A stretch of 64,000 nt of DNA. It comes from Trinickia terrae. Its GTDB lineage: Bacteria; Pseudomonadota; Gammaproteobacteria; Burkholderiales; Burkholderiaceae. A program made the translations under genes and the position numbers. Positions 8,512-16,558 of this stretch are shown one piece after another. The number at the start of each line of letters is the position of its first letter. The stretch's first letter is position 1. The notes below the pieces were generated by a model that saw only the letters and a list, made by a program, of their open reading frames with translations, did no database searches and was not told the origin of the DNA. The stretch is from contig NZ_SWJE01000002.1 of NCBI RefSeq assembly GCF_005144415.1, positions 323,723-387,722 of the forward strand, written 5' to 3'.

Positions 8512-8522
8512 GAACCTCGCAC

Positions 8523-8752
8523 ATGGGCCTCAAAGCCCCGCGCGCCGCGGTCTGCGCCTCGCGCATGAGCTTCAAACCTTCGCGTGCCGCGGTCCGAGCC
8601 TCGCGCATGAGCTTCAACCCCTCGCGTGCCGCGGTCCGAGCCTCGCGCATGGGCCTCAGAGCCTCGCGCGCCGCGGTCCGAGCTTCGCTCATGAGCCTCA
8701 AAGCGTCGCGCGCCACGGTCCAAGCCTCGCGCATGAACCTCAAACCCGACTG
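8523..8752. repeat. 42-bp tandem repeat, about 5.4 copies
   Basis: Five full units start at 8523, 8565, 8607, 8649 and 8691, with a partial unit from 8733. On the plus strand each reads a 14-residue unit like MSFKPSRAAVRASR. On the minus strand each reads an amphipathic unit like LMREARTAAREGLK. Units differ at a few positions, so the array is not freshly duplicated. No ribosome site supports translation of either strand. Confidence 0.85.
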
Positions 8753-8943
8753 AACGGAAGGTCGGGCCCAAGAGGGCGGATTGAGGTTTTGTGGCGCATG
8801 CGTCGCAAGACGAGCCTTTTCAGACGCTTCCCGACCGCCGACATGGGTTTGATTCGAAGCCGAGGCAACCACGAGCCGCGTGCGCTTCGGCCGTTCGTCG
8901 TGCGGAGACGCTGGAACCCAAAGACCGCTACCGCCAACAGGAC

Positions 8944-9028
8944 TGAGTGCTAACGGGCCAAGGCCGTCCGCCCAGGACGCGCTTTTGGTTACTTTTGGCA
9001 AGGACAAAAGTAACCAAAAGCGCGTCCT
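8944..9028 (-). repeat. Dispersed repeat, copy B, with 24-bp perfect palindrome arms
   Basis: Arms at 8974-8997 and 9005-9028 are perfect inverted complements around the 7-nt loop GCAAGGA. The outer part continues into the reverse complement of copy A (5495-5561). A transcript through it would form a very stable hairpin. It lies about 110 bp downstream of the last gene of the ABC-importer operon and could end or protect that mRNA. Confidence 0.85.
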
Positions 9029-9137
9029 GGGGAGGGACGGACTAAACGGACCGGCGCGAATTCAAAGTTTTCGCGAAAACCTCAAACTTCCGATCCATCA
9101 GAACGACAAGCACCGTTAGAGAACCGAAGGCAAGCGA

Positions 9138-9974
9138 TCAAGCAATCGCCCGCGCCGCGTTACGCCCGCGCAACCATTCGAGCGCAAGCAGCAAGCAAGT
9201 CGAGAACACGATCAGGATAGTGGCAAGCGCAGCGATAGTAGGGCTGATGTTCTCGCGAATGCCGGTGAACATCTGACGCGGCAAGGTGACCTGATTCGCA
9301 CCTGCGAGGAACAACGTCACGACCACTTCGTCGAACGACGTCGCAAACGCAAACAGCGCCCCTGAAATGACACCCGGCGCGATCACGGGCAGCGTGATCC
9401 TGAAGAACGTCGACACCGGATTCGCCCCCAGCGACAAACTCGCGCGCACGAGATTGTGATTGAAGCCCTGCAGCGTCGCGCCCACCGTCGTCACGACGAA
9501 CGGCACCCCGAGCGCGGCATGCGCGAGTATCAGGCCCACATAGGTGTTGGCGAGCCCGAGCGGCGCGAAAAACAGATACATCCCGACGCCCACCACCACG
9601 ACCGGCACGATCATCGGCGAGATCAGCACGGCCATCAGCAGGCCCTTGCCGCGAAAGTTCGCCTTGGAAAGACCGATCGCGGCCAGCGTGCCGAGCACCG
9701 TCGCGACCACCGTCGCGGACGGCGCGACGATGAAGCTGTTCTTCGCCGCCATCCGCCATTCGTCGGACGCGACCAGGTTCTGGTACCAGCGCAGCGACCA
9801 GCCCGGAATCGGATACACGAGAAACGTGCTCGACGAAAACGACAACGGCACGATCGCGAGCACCGGCAGGATCAGGTACAGCAGCGTGAGCACGCACAGG
9901 CCGCGCAGCGCGAAATACCAGGCGCGCTCGGCAAGCGACATATGCGGCGCGAACATCGGTCGAGAGAATTTCAT
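9138..9974 (-). CDS. ABC transporter permease, PotC-like
   Basis: The 278-residue inner-membrane protein has six predicted helices and the cytoplasmic EAA loop with SLGANPVSTFFRITLPVIAPG at about residues 185-205, typical of the PotC/YdcV permeases of polyamine-type importers. SFDEVVVTLFLAGANQVTLP is another family hallmark. It pairs with the preceding permease to form the channel. It is the last gene of a four-gene minus-strand operon (ATPase, binding protein, permease, permease), and ATG 9974 starts 22 bp after the preceding permease. Substrate is probably a polyamine or related cation, inferred from family only. Confidence 0.9.
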   Translation of the reverse strand: MKFSRPMFAPHMSLAERAWYFALRGLCVLTLLYLILPVLAIVPLSFSSSTFLVYPIPGWSLRWYQNLVASDEWRMAAKNSFIVAPSATVVATVLGTLAAIGLSKANFRGKGLLMAVLISPMIVPVVVVGVGMYLFFAPLGLANTYVGLILAHAALGVPFVVTTVGATLQGFNHNLVRASLSLGANPVSTFFRITLPVIAPGVISGALFAFATSFDEVVVTLFLAGANQVTLPRQMFTGIRENISPTIAALATILIVFSTCLLLALEWLRGRNAARAIA

Positions 9975-9996
9975 CGATTGGCCCTTTAGCGATCGT

Positions 9997-11268
9997 TCAG
10001 CCGAGGCTCAGGCTCGAGCGGGTGAAGCGTCCATACACGACGTACAGCACGAGCGTCGCAGCCAGCAGCAGGCCGCCCAGTGCGCACGCCATGCCCCAGT
10101 TGATCGTGACGTTCGTGAAATAGGCGACGTAGTAGCTCACCATCTGATCGTTCGGCCCGCCCAAGAGCGCGGGCGTGATGTAGTAGCCGATCGCCAGGAT
10201 GAAGACGAGCAGCGCGCCCGCGCCGATGCCCGGATAGGTCTGCGGCACGTACACACGCCAGAACGCCGCGAACGGGTGGCTGCCGAGCGACACCGCCGCG
10301 CGCTGATAGCTCGACGGAATCGACTTCATCACGCTGTACAAAGGCAGGATCATGAAGGGCAGCAGGATGTGCGTCATCGAAATGTAGACGCCCACGCGGT
10401 TGAACAGCAGCGCGAGCGGATCGTGAATCAGCCCGCTGCCGATCAGCGCCTTGTTGACGAGCCCTTCGCTTTGCAGAATCACGATCCACGCGGCGACGCG
10501 CACGAGGATCGACGTCCAGAACGGGATCAGCACCAGGATCATCACGAGGTTCGCGCGGCGCTCGTCAAGCGTCGAAATCCAGTAGGCGAGCGGATAGCCG
10601 AGCAACAGGCAGAACACCGTCACCGCTGCGCTGATCGCGAACGTCCGGCTGAACACGGTGAGGTAGATCTGCTGATCCGGGTCGCTCGGCGCGATATGGC
10701 CGAACGCATCCTGCCTATGGTCCAGCGACGCGAGCAGATAGAACGGCGAATACGCGCTGCCGTTCTTGGCGATGGCCTGCCAGTACGCGACATCGCCCCA
10801 GCGCGAATCGAGCTCGACCAGCTTGGCCCGGATTTGCGCGGGCGGCAGCGCGTGGCCGGCATCGTCGTTGAGCGGCATCGCGCGCGCCGTCTTCGCGGCG
10901 AGCGAGCGATAGCCTGGAATTTCGGTGTTCAAGCGGCGCGCCAGCGCACCGAGCACTTCGCCCTCTTGGTTCGCGGTGAGGTCGGCCGCGAGCGCCGCGT
11001 AGGCGGCGTCGCCCGGCGGCGACTTGCGGTCCCAGCCGCGCAGCGCGTCGACCGTATGCGGCAATGCGGTGGCGATCTCGGGGTTCTGCACGGCGCGCGT
11101 CAATAGCGCGCCGATCGGCACGACGAAGATCAGCAGCAGAAAAATGGCCAGCGGCGCGACGAGCAAGAGCGCCATCGTGCGCTTTCTCGCTTCCGCGGCC
11201 TTCAGCTCGCGCTTGAGCTTGTGCGCCGACGCTGTCGTCGAATCGGCGGCGATTGTCATCGTGCTCAC
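9997..11268 (-). CDS. ABC transporter permease, PotB-like
   Basis: This 423-residue permease is longer than the usual 280-310 because about 150 residues lie between the first helix (LLLVAPLAIFLLLIFVVPIG) and the second. That extension probably forms a periplasmic domain. The rest has the standard helices and the EAA loop SLGSHPFAAFWRVYVPQTYPG. It forms the importer channel with the PotC-like partner. A block of three hairpin repeats separates it from the upstream binding-protein gene. Long-insert PotB-like permeases are known in Burkholderia operons of this kind. Confidence 0.9.
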   Translation of the reverse strand: MSTMTIAADSTTASAHKLKRELKAAEARKRTMALLLVAPLAIFLLLIFVVPIGALLTRAVQNPEIATALPHTVDALRGWDRKSPPGDAAYAALAADLTANQEGEVLGALARRLNTEIPGYRSLAAKTARAMPLNDDAGHALPPAQIRAKLVELDSRWGDVAYWQAIAKNGSAYSPFYLLASLDHRQDAFGHIAPSDPDQQIYLTVFSRTFAISAAVTVFCLLLGYPLAYWISTLDERRANLVMILVLIPFWTSILVRVAAWIVILQSEGLVNKALIGSGLIHDPLALLFNRVGVYISMTHILLPFMILPLYSVMKSIPSSYQRAAVSLGSHPFAAFWRVYVPQTYPGIGAGALLVFILAIGYYITPALLGGPNDQMVSYYVAYFTNVTINWGMACALGGLLLAATLVLYVVYGRFTRSSLSLG

Positions 11269-11284
11269 TCCCCTCTCCTGTGTC

Positions 11285-11404
11285 GATCAGAGTTAGCGCT
11301 TCAGCGCTTACTCTGATCCCATGCTGAGGTTGCTTGGAGTTCGTGCTTCAGCACTTACTCCAAGCCCTCAGCGGCCAGCCGCAGTTAGCGCTTCAGCGCT
11401 TACT
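11285..11404. repeat. Three related hairpins between binding-protein and permease genes
   Basis: Three stem-loops share the core AGCGCT-TC-AGCGCT or its TGCTTCAGCA variant: 11285-11318 (GATCAGAGT / ACTCTGATC outer stem), 11333-11364 (CTTGGAGT / ACTCCAAG outer stem) and 11383-11404. The third overlaps the stop codon of the binding-protein gene. Such hairpins commonly protect the upstream message from 3' decay or partly end transcription, giving more binding protein than permease. Confidence 0.75.
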
Positions 11405-12446
11405 TCGCGGCCCACGAGGCGAAGCGCTGCTCCAGCTCGTCGCCGTGGTCGTTCCAGAACGTCAGGTCCTGCAGCACCGCGTTCTTGCCGTTGGCCGGCG
11501 AGTTCGGCAGGTTGGAGAGCGTCTTCGCGTCGAGCGACTTGACCGCGGCGACGTTCACCGGCCCGTACGCGATATGCTTCGCGTAGTCCTGCTGCGGCTT
11601 CGACGACAGCGAGTAGGCGATGTACTTGACGGCCAGATCCTTGTTCGGCGTGCCCTTCGGAATCGCCCAGTAGTCGAGGTCGTAGATGCTGCCGTTCCAG
11701 ACCACCTTCAGGTTCTTGCCTTCCTTCTGCGCGGCGTCGATGCGGCCGTTGTACGCCGTCGACATCACGACGTCGCCCGCCACCAGGAACTGCGGCGGCT
11801 GCGCGCCGGCTTCCCACCATTGGATGTTCGGCTTGAGCTCATCGAGCTTCTTGAAGGCGCGATCCTGGCCTTCCTTCGTCGCGAGCACCTTGTAGACGTC
11901 CTTCGGCGCAACGCCGTCGGCCATCAGCGCGAACTCGAGGTTGTAGCGCGCGCCCTTGCGCATGCCGCGCTTGCCCGGGAACTTCGAGACGTTCCAGAAA
12001 TCGGCCCAGCTCGCCGGCGCGGTCTTCAGCTTGTCCGCGTTGTAGGCAAACACGGTCGACCACACGAAGATGCCCGCACCGCACGTTTGCGGCGCTTCGG
12101 GAATCAGGTCGCCCTTCTTCGCGATCTTCGACCAGTCGAGCTTCTCGTACAGACCTTCGTCGCAGCCGCGGCCAAGATCGCCCGACTCCACTTCGACGAC
12201 GTCCCAATTCACGTGCTTCGCTTCGACCATCGCCTTGACCTTGGCCTGCTCGCCGTTGTACTCGACGGCCGTCACCTTGGTGCCCGACTCCGTTTCGAAC
12301 GGCTGGTTGAACGCGGCTTTCTGCGCGTCGCCGTTCGCGCCGCCGAAGTTGACGACGGTCAGCTCCGCCGCGCCGGCCTGCGCCGCGGAGAATGCGAGCG
12401 CCATGCCGGCAGCCAGTGCACAGCGCGATTTTCCGATCTTCATCAT
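11400..12446 (-). CDS. ABC transporter periplasmic binding protein, PotD/PotF-like
   Basis: The 348-residue product begins with a Sec signal (MMKIGKSRCALAAGMALAF, cleavage near AGAAEL). It continues as a type II extracellular solute-binding protein: LTVVNFGGANGDAQKAAFNQ, WDVVEVESGDL, then SIYDLDYWAIPKGTPNKDLA. These match the PotD/YdcS spermidine/putrescine-binding group. Two adjacent ATGs lie at 12446 and 12443, preceded by a GAGGAAG ribosome site. It delivers the ligand to the two permeases. The ligand may be a polyamine, GABA-like compound or other amine; the pocket was not modelled. Confidence 0.9.
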   Translation of the reverse strand: MMKIGKSRCALAAGMALAFSAAQAGAAELTVVNFGGANGDAQKAAFNQPFETESGTKVTAVEYNGEQAKVKAMVEAKHVNWDVVEVESGDLGRGCDEGLYEKLDWSKIAKKGDLIPEAPQTCGAGIFVWSTVFAYNADKLKTAPASWADFWNVSKFPGKRGMRKGARYNLEFALMADGVAPKDVYKVLATKEGQDRAFKKLDELKPNIQWWEAGAQPPQFLVAGDVVMSTAYNGRIDAAQKEGKNLKVVWNGSIYDLDYWAIPKGTPNKDLAVKYIAYSLSSKPQQDYAKHIAYGPVNVAAVKSLDAKTLSNLPNSPANGKNAVLQDLTFWNDHGDELEQRFASWAAK

Positions 12447-12529
12447 GATGTCTTCCTCTTTTGTGTGGTGATGCGCCAAATAGGGTGGAACGGGGTTGTC
12501 ATGCCGCAGCGTCGAGGCGCCTGTGCGGC

Positions 12530-13645
12530 TCAGGCTGCCTCGGCGAAGATGCGCAGATGCTCTGCCGCGAATTCGAGGGATACCGGTGCGCCGGGGGCGA
12601 AGGCATCGAGCGCATCGGTGCCGAGCGGCACCTTCACGAAGCATTCGTCCTGTTCGCGCACGCCGCAACGCATGCGCACGTGATCGCCGAAATAGATCAG
12701 GCTGCGCGCTTCGCCGTCGAGCGCATTCGCGCTGCGTGATCCGTTCGACGCGCCGTTTGCGCGGCTCGCGAGCTTCATCCGCTCCGGGCGAATGCAGGCG
12801 ACAGCCTTTGCTCCAGCGCGCGCGCCGCCGATATTGCGCCCGACGAGACGCGTGCCGTCGAGCAGATGGAACTCGCAGAACTCGCCGTCGACGTTCGCGA
12901 TCGTGCCGCGCAGCCGGTTGCTGTCGCCGATGAAGTTCGCGACGAACTCGTTGCAGGGCGACTCGTACAGCCGGTCGACGGTATCGAGCTGCTGCACGAT
13001 GCCCTTGTCGAACACGGCGACGCGATCGGACATCGTCAGCGCCTCGCCCTGGTCGTGCGTCACGTAGACGAACGTGACGCCGAGCTTCTCGTGCAGCGAT
13101 TTCAACTCGTACTGCATGTGCTCGCGCAACTGCTTGTCGAGTGCGCCGAGCGGCTCGTCCATCAGCACGAGCTTCGGCTCGAACACGAGCGCGCGCGCCA
13201 ATGCGATGCGCTGCTGCTGCCCCCCGGACAGTTGCGCGGGGTAGCGCTTCGCGAAACTTTCCATGCGGACCATCTTCAACGCGTGATTCACGCGATGGGC
13301 GCGCTCGTCGGCAGGACACTTCCTGACGGTCAGCGGATAGGCGACGTTCTGCTCGACGGTCAGGTGCGGAAACAGCGCATAGTTCTGGAACACCATGCCG
13401 ATGTTGCGCTTGTGCGGCGGCACGGTATTGAGCAGCGTACCGTCGAGCCAGATCTCGCCGCCGGTCGGGAACTCGAAGCCGGCCAGCATCATGAGGCAAG
13501 TCGTCTTGCCGGAGCCCGACGGCCCGAGCAGCGTCAGGAATTCGCCCTGATAGATGTCGAGGTCGAGCTGCTTGACGACGAGCGTCTCGCCGTCATAGGT
13601 CTTGCGCACGCCCCGAAAGCTGACAATCACATCTTCCGTCTTCAT
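12530..13645 (-). CDS. ABC transporter ATP-binding protein, PotA-like
   Basis: The 371-residue ATPase has Walker A GPSGSGKTT near residue 40, the signature LSGGQQQR near 140, Walker B LVLMDEPLGALD near 160 and the switch His in VYVTHDQGEA. The C-terminal third is the TOBE/regulatory domain found in PotA/MalK-type proteins. Start is taken as ATG 13645, preceded by GGAGAC; an upstream in-frame ATG at 13666 is possible. It powers the importer and is first in the operon, facing the MocR-type regulator across a 151-bp divergent promoter region. Confidence 0.92.
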   Translation of the reverse strand: MKTEDVIVSFRGVRKTYDGETLVVKQLDLDIYQGEFLTLLGPSGSGKTTCLMMLAGFEFPTGGEIWLDGTLLNTVPPHKRNIGMVFQNYALFPHLTVEQNVAYPLTVRKCPADERAHRVNHALKMVRMESFAKRYPAQLSGGQQQRIALARALVFEPKLVLMDEPLGALDKQLREHMQYELKSLHEKLGVTFVYVTHDQGEALTMSDRVAVFDKGIVQQLDTVDRLYESPCNEFVANFIGDSNRLRGTIANVDGEFCEFHLLDGTRLVGRNIGGARAGAKAVACIRPERMKLASRANGASNGSRSANALDGEARSLIYFGDHVRMRCGVREQDECFVKVPLGTDALDAFAPGAPVSLEFAAEHLRIFAEAA

Positions 13646-13735
13646 CGTCCAAGTCTCCTTCCGCATTCCTTTCAGGGTATTCCCTAGCTTTCGACCGGCT
13701 CCATCGAAAACGAAGCCAGGCAGCAAACATGGGAG

Positions 13736-13796
13736 CCACTATAGACGGTCACGGTTCTACAATACGGAACCATTTCAATATTCTGGATAGAACCAC
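13736..13796. promoter_or_regulatory. Divergent promoter with repeated GAACC boxes
   Basis: GGTTCTA (13753-13759) and TAGAACC (13788-13794) are inverted, and a further GGAACC lies between them (13766-13771). TACAAT at 13758-13763 is a candidate -10 for the regulator. On the other strand TATAGT (complement of 13736-13741) is a candidate -10 for the importer operon. The boxes overlap both promoters, which suits an autoregulating MocR-type protein. Confidence 0.5.
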
Positions 13797-15323
13797 TTGG
13801 ATACGGTGATCTTGTCGGACTGGCTCGCCGCCCAGCTCGACCGGGGCGCAGCCGAGCCCGGCTACCGGCAGCTGCTGCGCCTCATGCAGCAGGCGATCCT
13901 GACGGGCCAGCTCGCGCCGGGCACCAAGCTGCCCAGCTCGCGAACGCTCGCGACCGATCTGCGGATCGCGCGCAATACGGTCGTGCACGTGTACGACCAG
14001 CTCACGGCCGAAGGCTACGTGCTCTCGTCGACCGGCAGCGGCACCTATGTCGCCGATACGCGGCCGGACACCGCTGCGGTCAACGCGCGCAAGCTCGCGC
14101 CCGATCCGGATCTGCCGGCCTCGACAGCCTCACTGGCCGCGCCGGCCCGCTGTGAAAGAGGCGACCTGTCGGCGCGCGGACAGCGCCTGATCCACAAGGC
14201 CGGCGTGGCGCCGAAGCAATGGGGCGCCTTCATGCCGGGCGTGCCCGACGTCGCCGAGTTCCCCGCGCGCACCTGGAGCCGCCTGCAGGCCAAGCTCTGG
14301 AAAGACGCGAATCCCGACCTGCTGACCTACGCGCCGGGCGGCGGCTACCGGCCGCTGCGGCGCGCGTTGTCAGACTATCTGCGCGTGGCCCGCTCGGTCA
14401 AATGCACGCCGGACCAGATCATCATCACGACGGGCATCCATCAATCCATCGATCTCGCCGTGCGCCTCCTGACCGACGTCGGCGACCGCGCGTGGGTCGA
14501 GGAACCGTGCTACTGGGGCGCGCGCAGCGTGCTCGAATCGCTGGGCGTGAGGCTCGTGCCGGTGCCGGTCGACGACGAAGGGCTCAACCCGCGCGAGCAC
14601 GACCTGCAGGACCCGCCGCACCTCGCGCTCGTGACGCCGTCGCACCAGTATCCGCTCGGCATGGTGATGTCGCTCGCGCGCCGCCGCACCCTGCTCGAAT
14701 ACGCCCGCCAGCACAGCGTGTGGATCATCGAGGACGACTACGACAGCGAATTCCGCTATGGCAGCCGCCCGCTCGCGTCGCTTCAAGGCCTCGACGACGC
14801 GGGCCAGGTGATCTACGTCGGCAGCCTCGGCAAGATGCTGTTCCCGGGCTTGCGCATCGGCTACATGATCGCGCCCGAGCATCTGGTGGACCGGTTCCGC
14901 ACCGGCGTCGCCGAGCTGTATCGCGAGGGTCAGCTGATGCATCAGGCGGTGCTGGCGGAATTCATCATGGACGGCCACCTGACCTCGCACGTGCGCCGCA
15001 TGCGCGCGCTGTACGGCGAGCGCCGCCAGATCCTGATCGATGCGATCACCGCGCACTTCGGCGCCGAGCTGCCGGTGATGGGCGACGAGGCGGGCCTGCA
15101 CCTCGTGCTCGGCCTGCCCGGGCACGCGAACGACCGCGAGGTGACGGCGGCCGCCTACGACGCGGGCGTAATCGTGCGTCCGCTCACGGCCTACTACCAC
15201 AGCGAGGCGCACGTGAGGCAAGGCTTGCTGCTCGGCTATGCCTGCGTGCCGAACGAACGGATCGGCAAAGCGTTTTCGGCGCTTGCCCAGGTCATCGAAA
15301 AGACGATGGTGGCGTGCCCGTGA
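13797..15323 (+). CDS. MocR/PdxR-family transcriptional regulator
   Basis: The 508-residue protein joins an N-terminal GntR-type winged helix (LAPGTKLPSSRTLATDLRIA, then NTVVHVYDQLTAEGYV) to a class I aminotransferase-like domain from about residue 130. YVGSLGKMLFPGLRIGYM carries the PLP-binding Lys, and IIEDDYDSEFRYGSRPLASL is a MocR hallmark. Such regulators sense pyridoxal phosphate adducts of amino compounds. It is divergent from the polyamine-type importer, so it probably controls that operon. No ATG fits; TTG 13797 or GTG 13806 must be used. Confidence 0.92.
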   Translation: MDTVILSDWLAAQLDRGAAEPGYRQLLRLMQQAILTGQLAPGTKLPSSRTLATDLRIARNTVVHVYDQLTAEGYVLSSTGSGTYVADTRPDTAAVNARKLAPDPDLPASTASLAAPARCERGDLSARGQRLIHKAGVAPKQWGAFMPGVPDVAEFPARTWSRLQAKLWKDANPDLLTYAPGGGYRPLRRALSDYLRVARSVKCTPDQIIITTGIHQSIDLAVRLLTDVGDRAWVEEPCYWGARSVLESLGVRLVPVPVDDEGLNPREHDLQDPPHLALVTPSHQYPLGMVMSLARRRTLLEYARQHSVWIIEDDYDSEFRYGSRPLASLQGLDDAGQVIYVGSLGKMLFPGLRIGYMIAPEHLVDRFRTGVAELYREGQLMHQAVLAEFIMDGHLTSHVRRMRALYGERRQILIDAITAHFGAELPVMGDEAGLHLVLGLPGHANDREVTAAAYDAGVIVRPLTAYYHSEAHVRQGLLLGYACVPNERIGKAFSALAQVIEKTMVACP

Positions 15324-15360
15324 ATATTGCCCGGCAGGGTGGGTGACGACGATTCGTTTG

Positions 15361-15366
15361 TATAAT
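15361..15366 (+). promoter_or_regulatory. Candidate -10 box before the WecA-like gene
   Basis: A perfect TATAAT lies 26 bp before the ATG at 15393. No good -35 is seen at 16-18 bp, so support is limited. The transcript would have a leader of only about 20 nt. Confidence 0.35.
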
Positions 15367-15392
15367 TCGGCGTCCGTTTTCAGGCCATTTCA

Positions 15393-16499
15393 ATGCTTAG
15401 CTTCGCGCTTGGTTTTCTCGTTTCGCTGCTGATCACGCTCTTGATCGTGCGCTACGCGCATCTGCACGAAAAATTCTCGACCGATACCGATCTTGCCGGC
15501 GTCCAGAAATTCCACGCCCGGCCCGTGCCGCGCGTGGGCGGAGTCGGCATCCTGTGCGGGCTCGTCGTGGGCGCGGTGCAACTGCACCCTGCCTATCCCG
15601 CGGTCTCGGGCGGCATCCTCGGGCTCATCGCCTGCGGCATTCCGGCGTTCGCGTCGGGCTTGATCGAAGACTTGACCAAGCGCGTATCGCCTCTCGCGCG
15701 CCTCGTCTGCACGATGGGCGCCGCCGCCCTCGCCTATTTCGCACTCGATATCGCGGTCACGCGCATCAGCGTGCCGCCGCTCGATTTCCTGCTGTCGTAT
15801 GCGGTCATCTCGTGCGTCGTGACGGTGCTCGCCGTCGCCGCGCTCGCCAACGCGATCAACATCATCGACGGCTTCAACGGCCTCGCCTCGATGGTCGCGT
15901 TCATGATGTTCGCGTCGCTCGCCTACGTGGCGTTCCAGGTGCACGACCCGATCGTGCTGTCCGCGTCGTTCATCATGATGGGCGCCGTGATGGGCTTCTT
16001 CATGTGGAACTTCCCGGCCGGCCTGATCTTCCTCGGCGACGGCGGTGCGTACTTCATCGGCTTCATGCTCGCCGAACTGTCGATCCTGCTGGTGATGCGG
16101 CATCGCGACGTGTCCGCGTGGTATCCGGTGCTCCTCTTCATGTACCCGATCTTCGAGACCTGCTTCTCGATCTACCGGAAGAAGTTCATTCGCGGGATGT
16201 CACCGGGGATTCCGGACGGCGTGCATCTGCACATGCTCGTCTACAAGCGGCTGATGCGCTGGGCGGTGGGCGTGCGCACGGCACGTGAGCTGACGCGGCG
16301 CAATTCGCTGACGTCGCCCTATCTGTGGCTGCTGTGCCTGGTCGCGGTGATTCCGGCGACGCTGTTCTGGCGCCACACCGTGCATCTGTTCTGCTTCGTG
16401 GTCTTGTTCGCGGTGACCTATGTCTGGCTCTACGTCAGCATCGTGCGGTTCAAGTCGCCAAGGTGGCTCGTGTTTCGCAGGGGGCATCACCGGACATGA
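15393..16499 (+). CDS. Polyprenyl-phosphate sugar-1-phosphate transferase, WecA/MraY family
   Basis: The 368-residue protein has about 11 membrane helices. Its family motifs are KFHARPVPRVGGVGI (start of loop 1), NAINIIDGFNGLAS (Asp-Gly-x-Asn-Gly, catalytic loop), FLGDGGAYFIGF and DGVHLHMLVYKR (the HIH-type loop 5). These enzymes transfer a HexNAc-1-phosphate from UDP-sugar to undecaprenyl phosphate, starting O-antigen or enterobacterial-type glycans. It stands alone, between the MocR gene and a strong terminator, convergent with the wbi operon. A second family member (wbiH) lies nearby, so the two probably start different glycans or use different sugars. Confidence 0.88.
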   Translation: MLSFALGFLVSLLITLLIVRYAHLHEKFSTDTDLAGVQKFHARPVPRVGGVGILCGLVVGAVQLHPAYPAVSGGILGLIACGIPAFASGLIEDLTKRVSPLARLVCTMGAAALAYFALDIAVTRISVPPLDFLLSYAVISCVVTVLAVAALANAINIIDGFNGLASMVAFMMFASLAYVAFQVHDPIVLSASFIMMGAVMGFFMWNFPAGLIFLGDGGAYFIGFMLAELSILLVMRHRDVSAWYPVLLFMYPIFETCFSIYRKKFIRGMSPGIPDGVHLHMLVYKRLMRWAVGVRTARELTRRNSLTSPYLWLLCLVAVIPATLFWRHTVHLFCFVVLFAVTYVWLYVSIVRFKSPRWLVFRRGHHRT

Positions 16500-16526
16500 A
16501 AAAAGGCGCTTCGAGCGCCTTTTTTT
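16500..16526 (+). terminator. Rho-independent terminator, probably bidirectional
   Basis: An A-run, the stem GGCGC-TTCGA-GCGCC (16505-16519) and seven T residues follow the WecA-like stop codon directly. The symmetric A/T tracts let it serve the convergent wbiI operon as well. Confidence 0.92.
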
Positions 16527-16558
16527 ACGACCTTCACTCCCATTCTCGAGCCGTATCG

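Noticed and set aside
8523-8752. Possible CRISPR-like array
   Set aside because: The repeats are directly adjacent with no unique spacers and no cas genes.
8924-8937. ops/JUMPstart-like GGCGGTAGCG on the minus strand
   Set aside because: It is near the edge of a dispersed repeat, deviates from the ops consensus after the core, and has no polysaccharide operon directly downstream.
8495-9007. Minus-strand 170-codon frame with coiled-coil-like 14-residue repeats
   Set aside because: Its start lies in the dispersed palindromic repeat, there is no ribosome site, and its repeat part simply follows from the 42-bp tandem array.
9544-11106. 520-codon plus-strand frame across the two permease genes
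   Set aside because: An antisense frame kept open by GC-rich codon bias; both permeases are convincing on the other strand.
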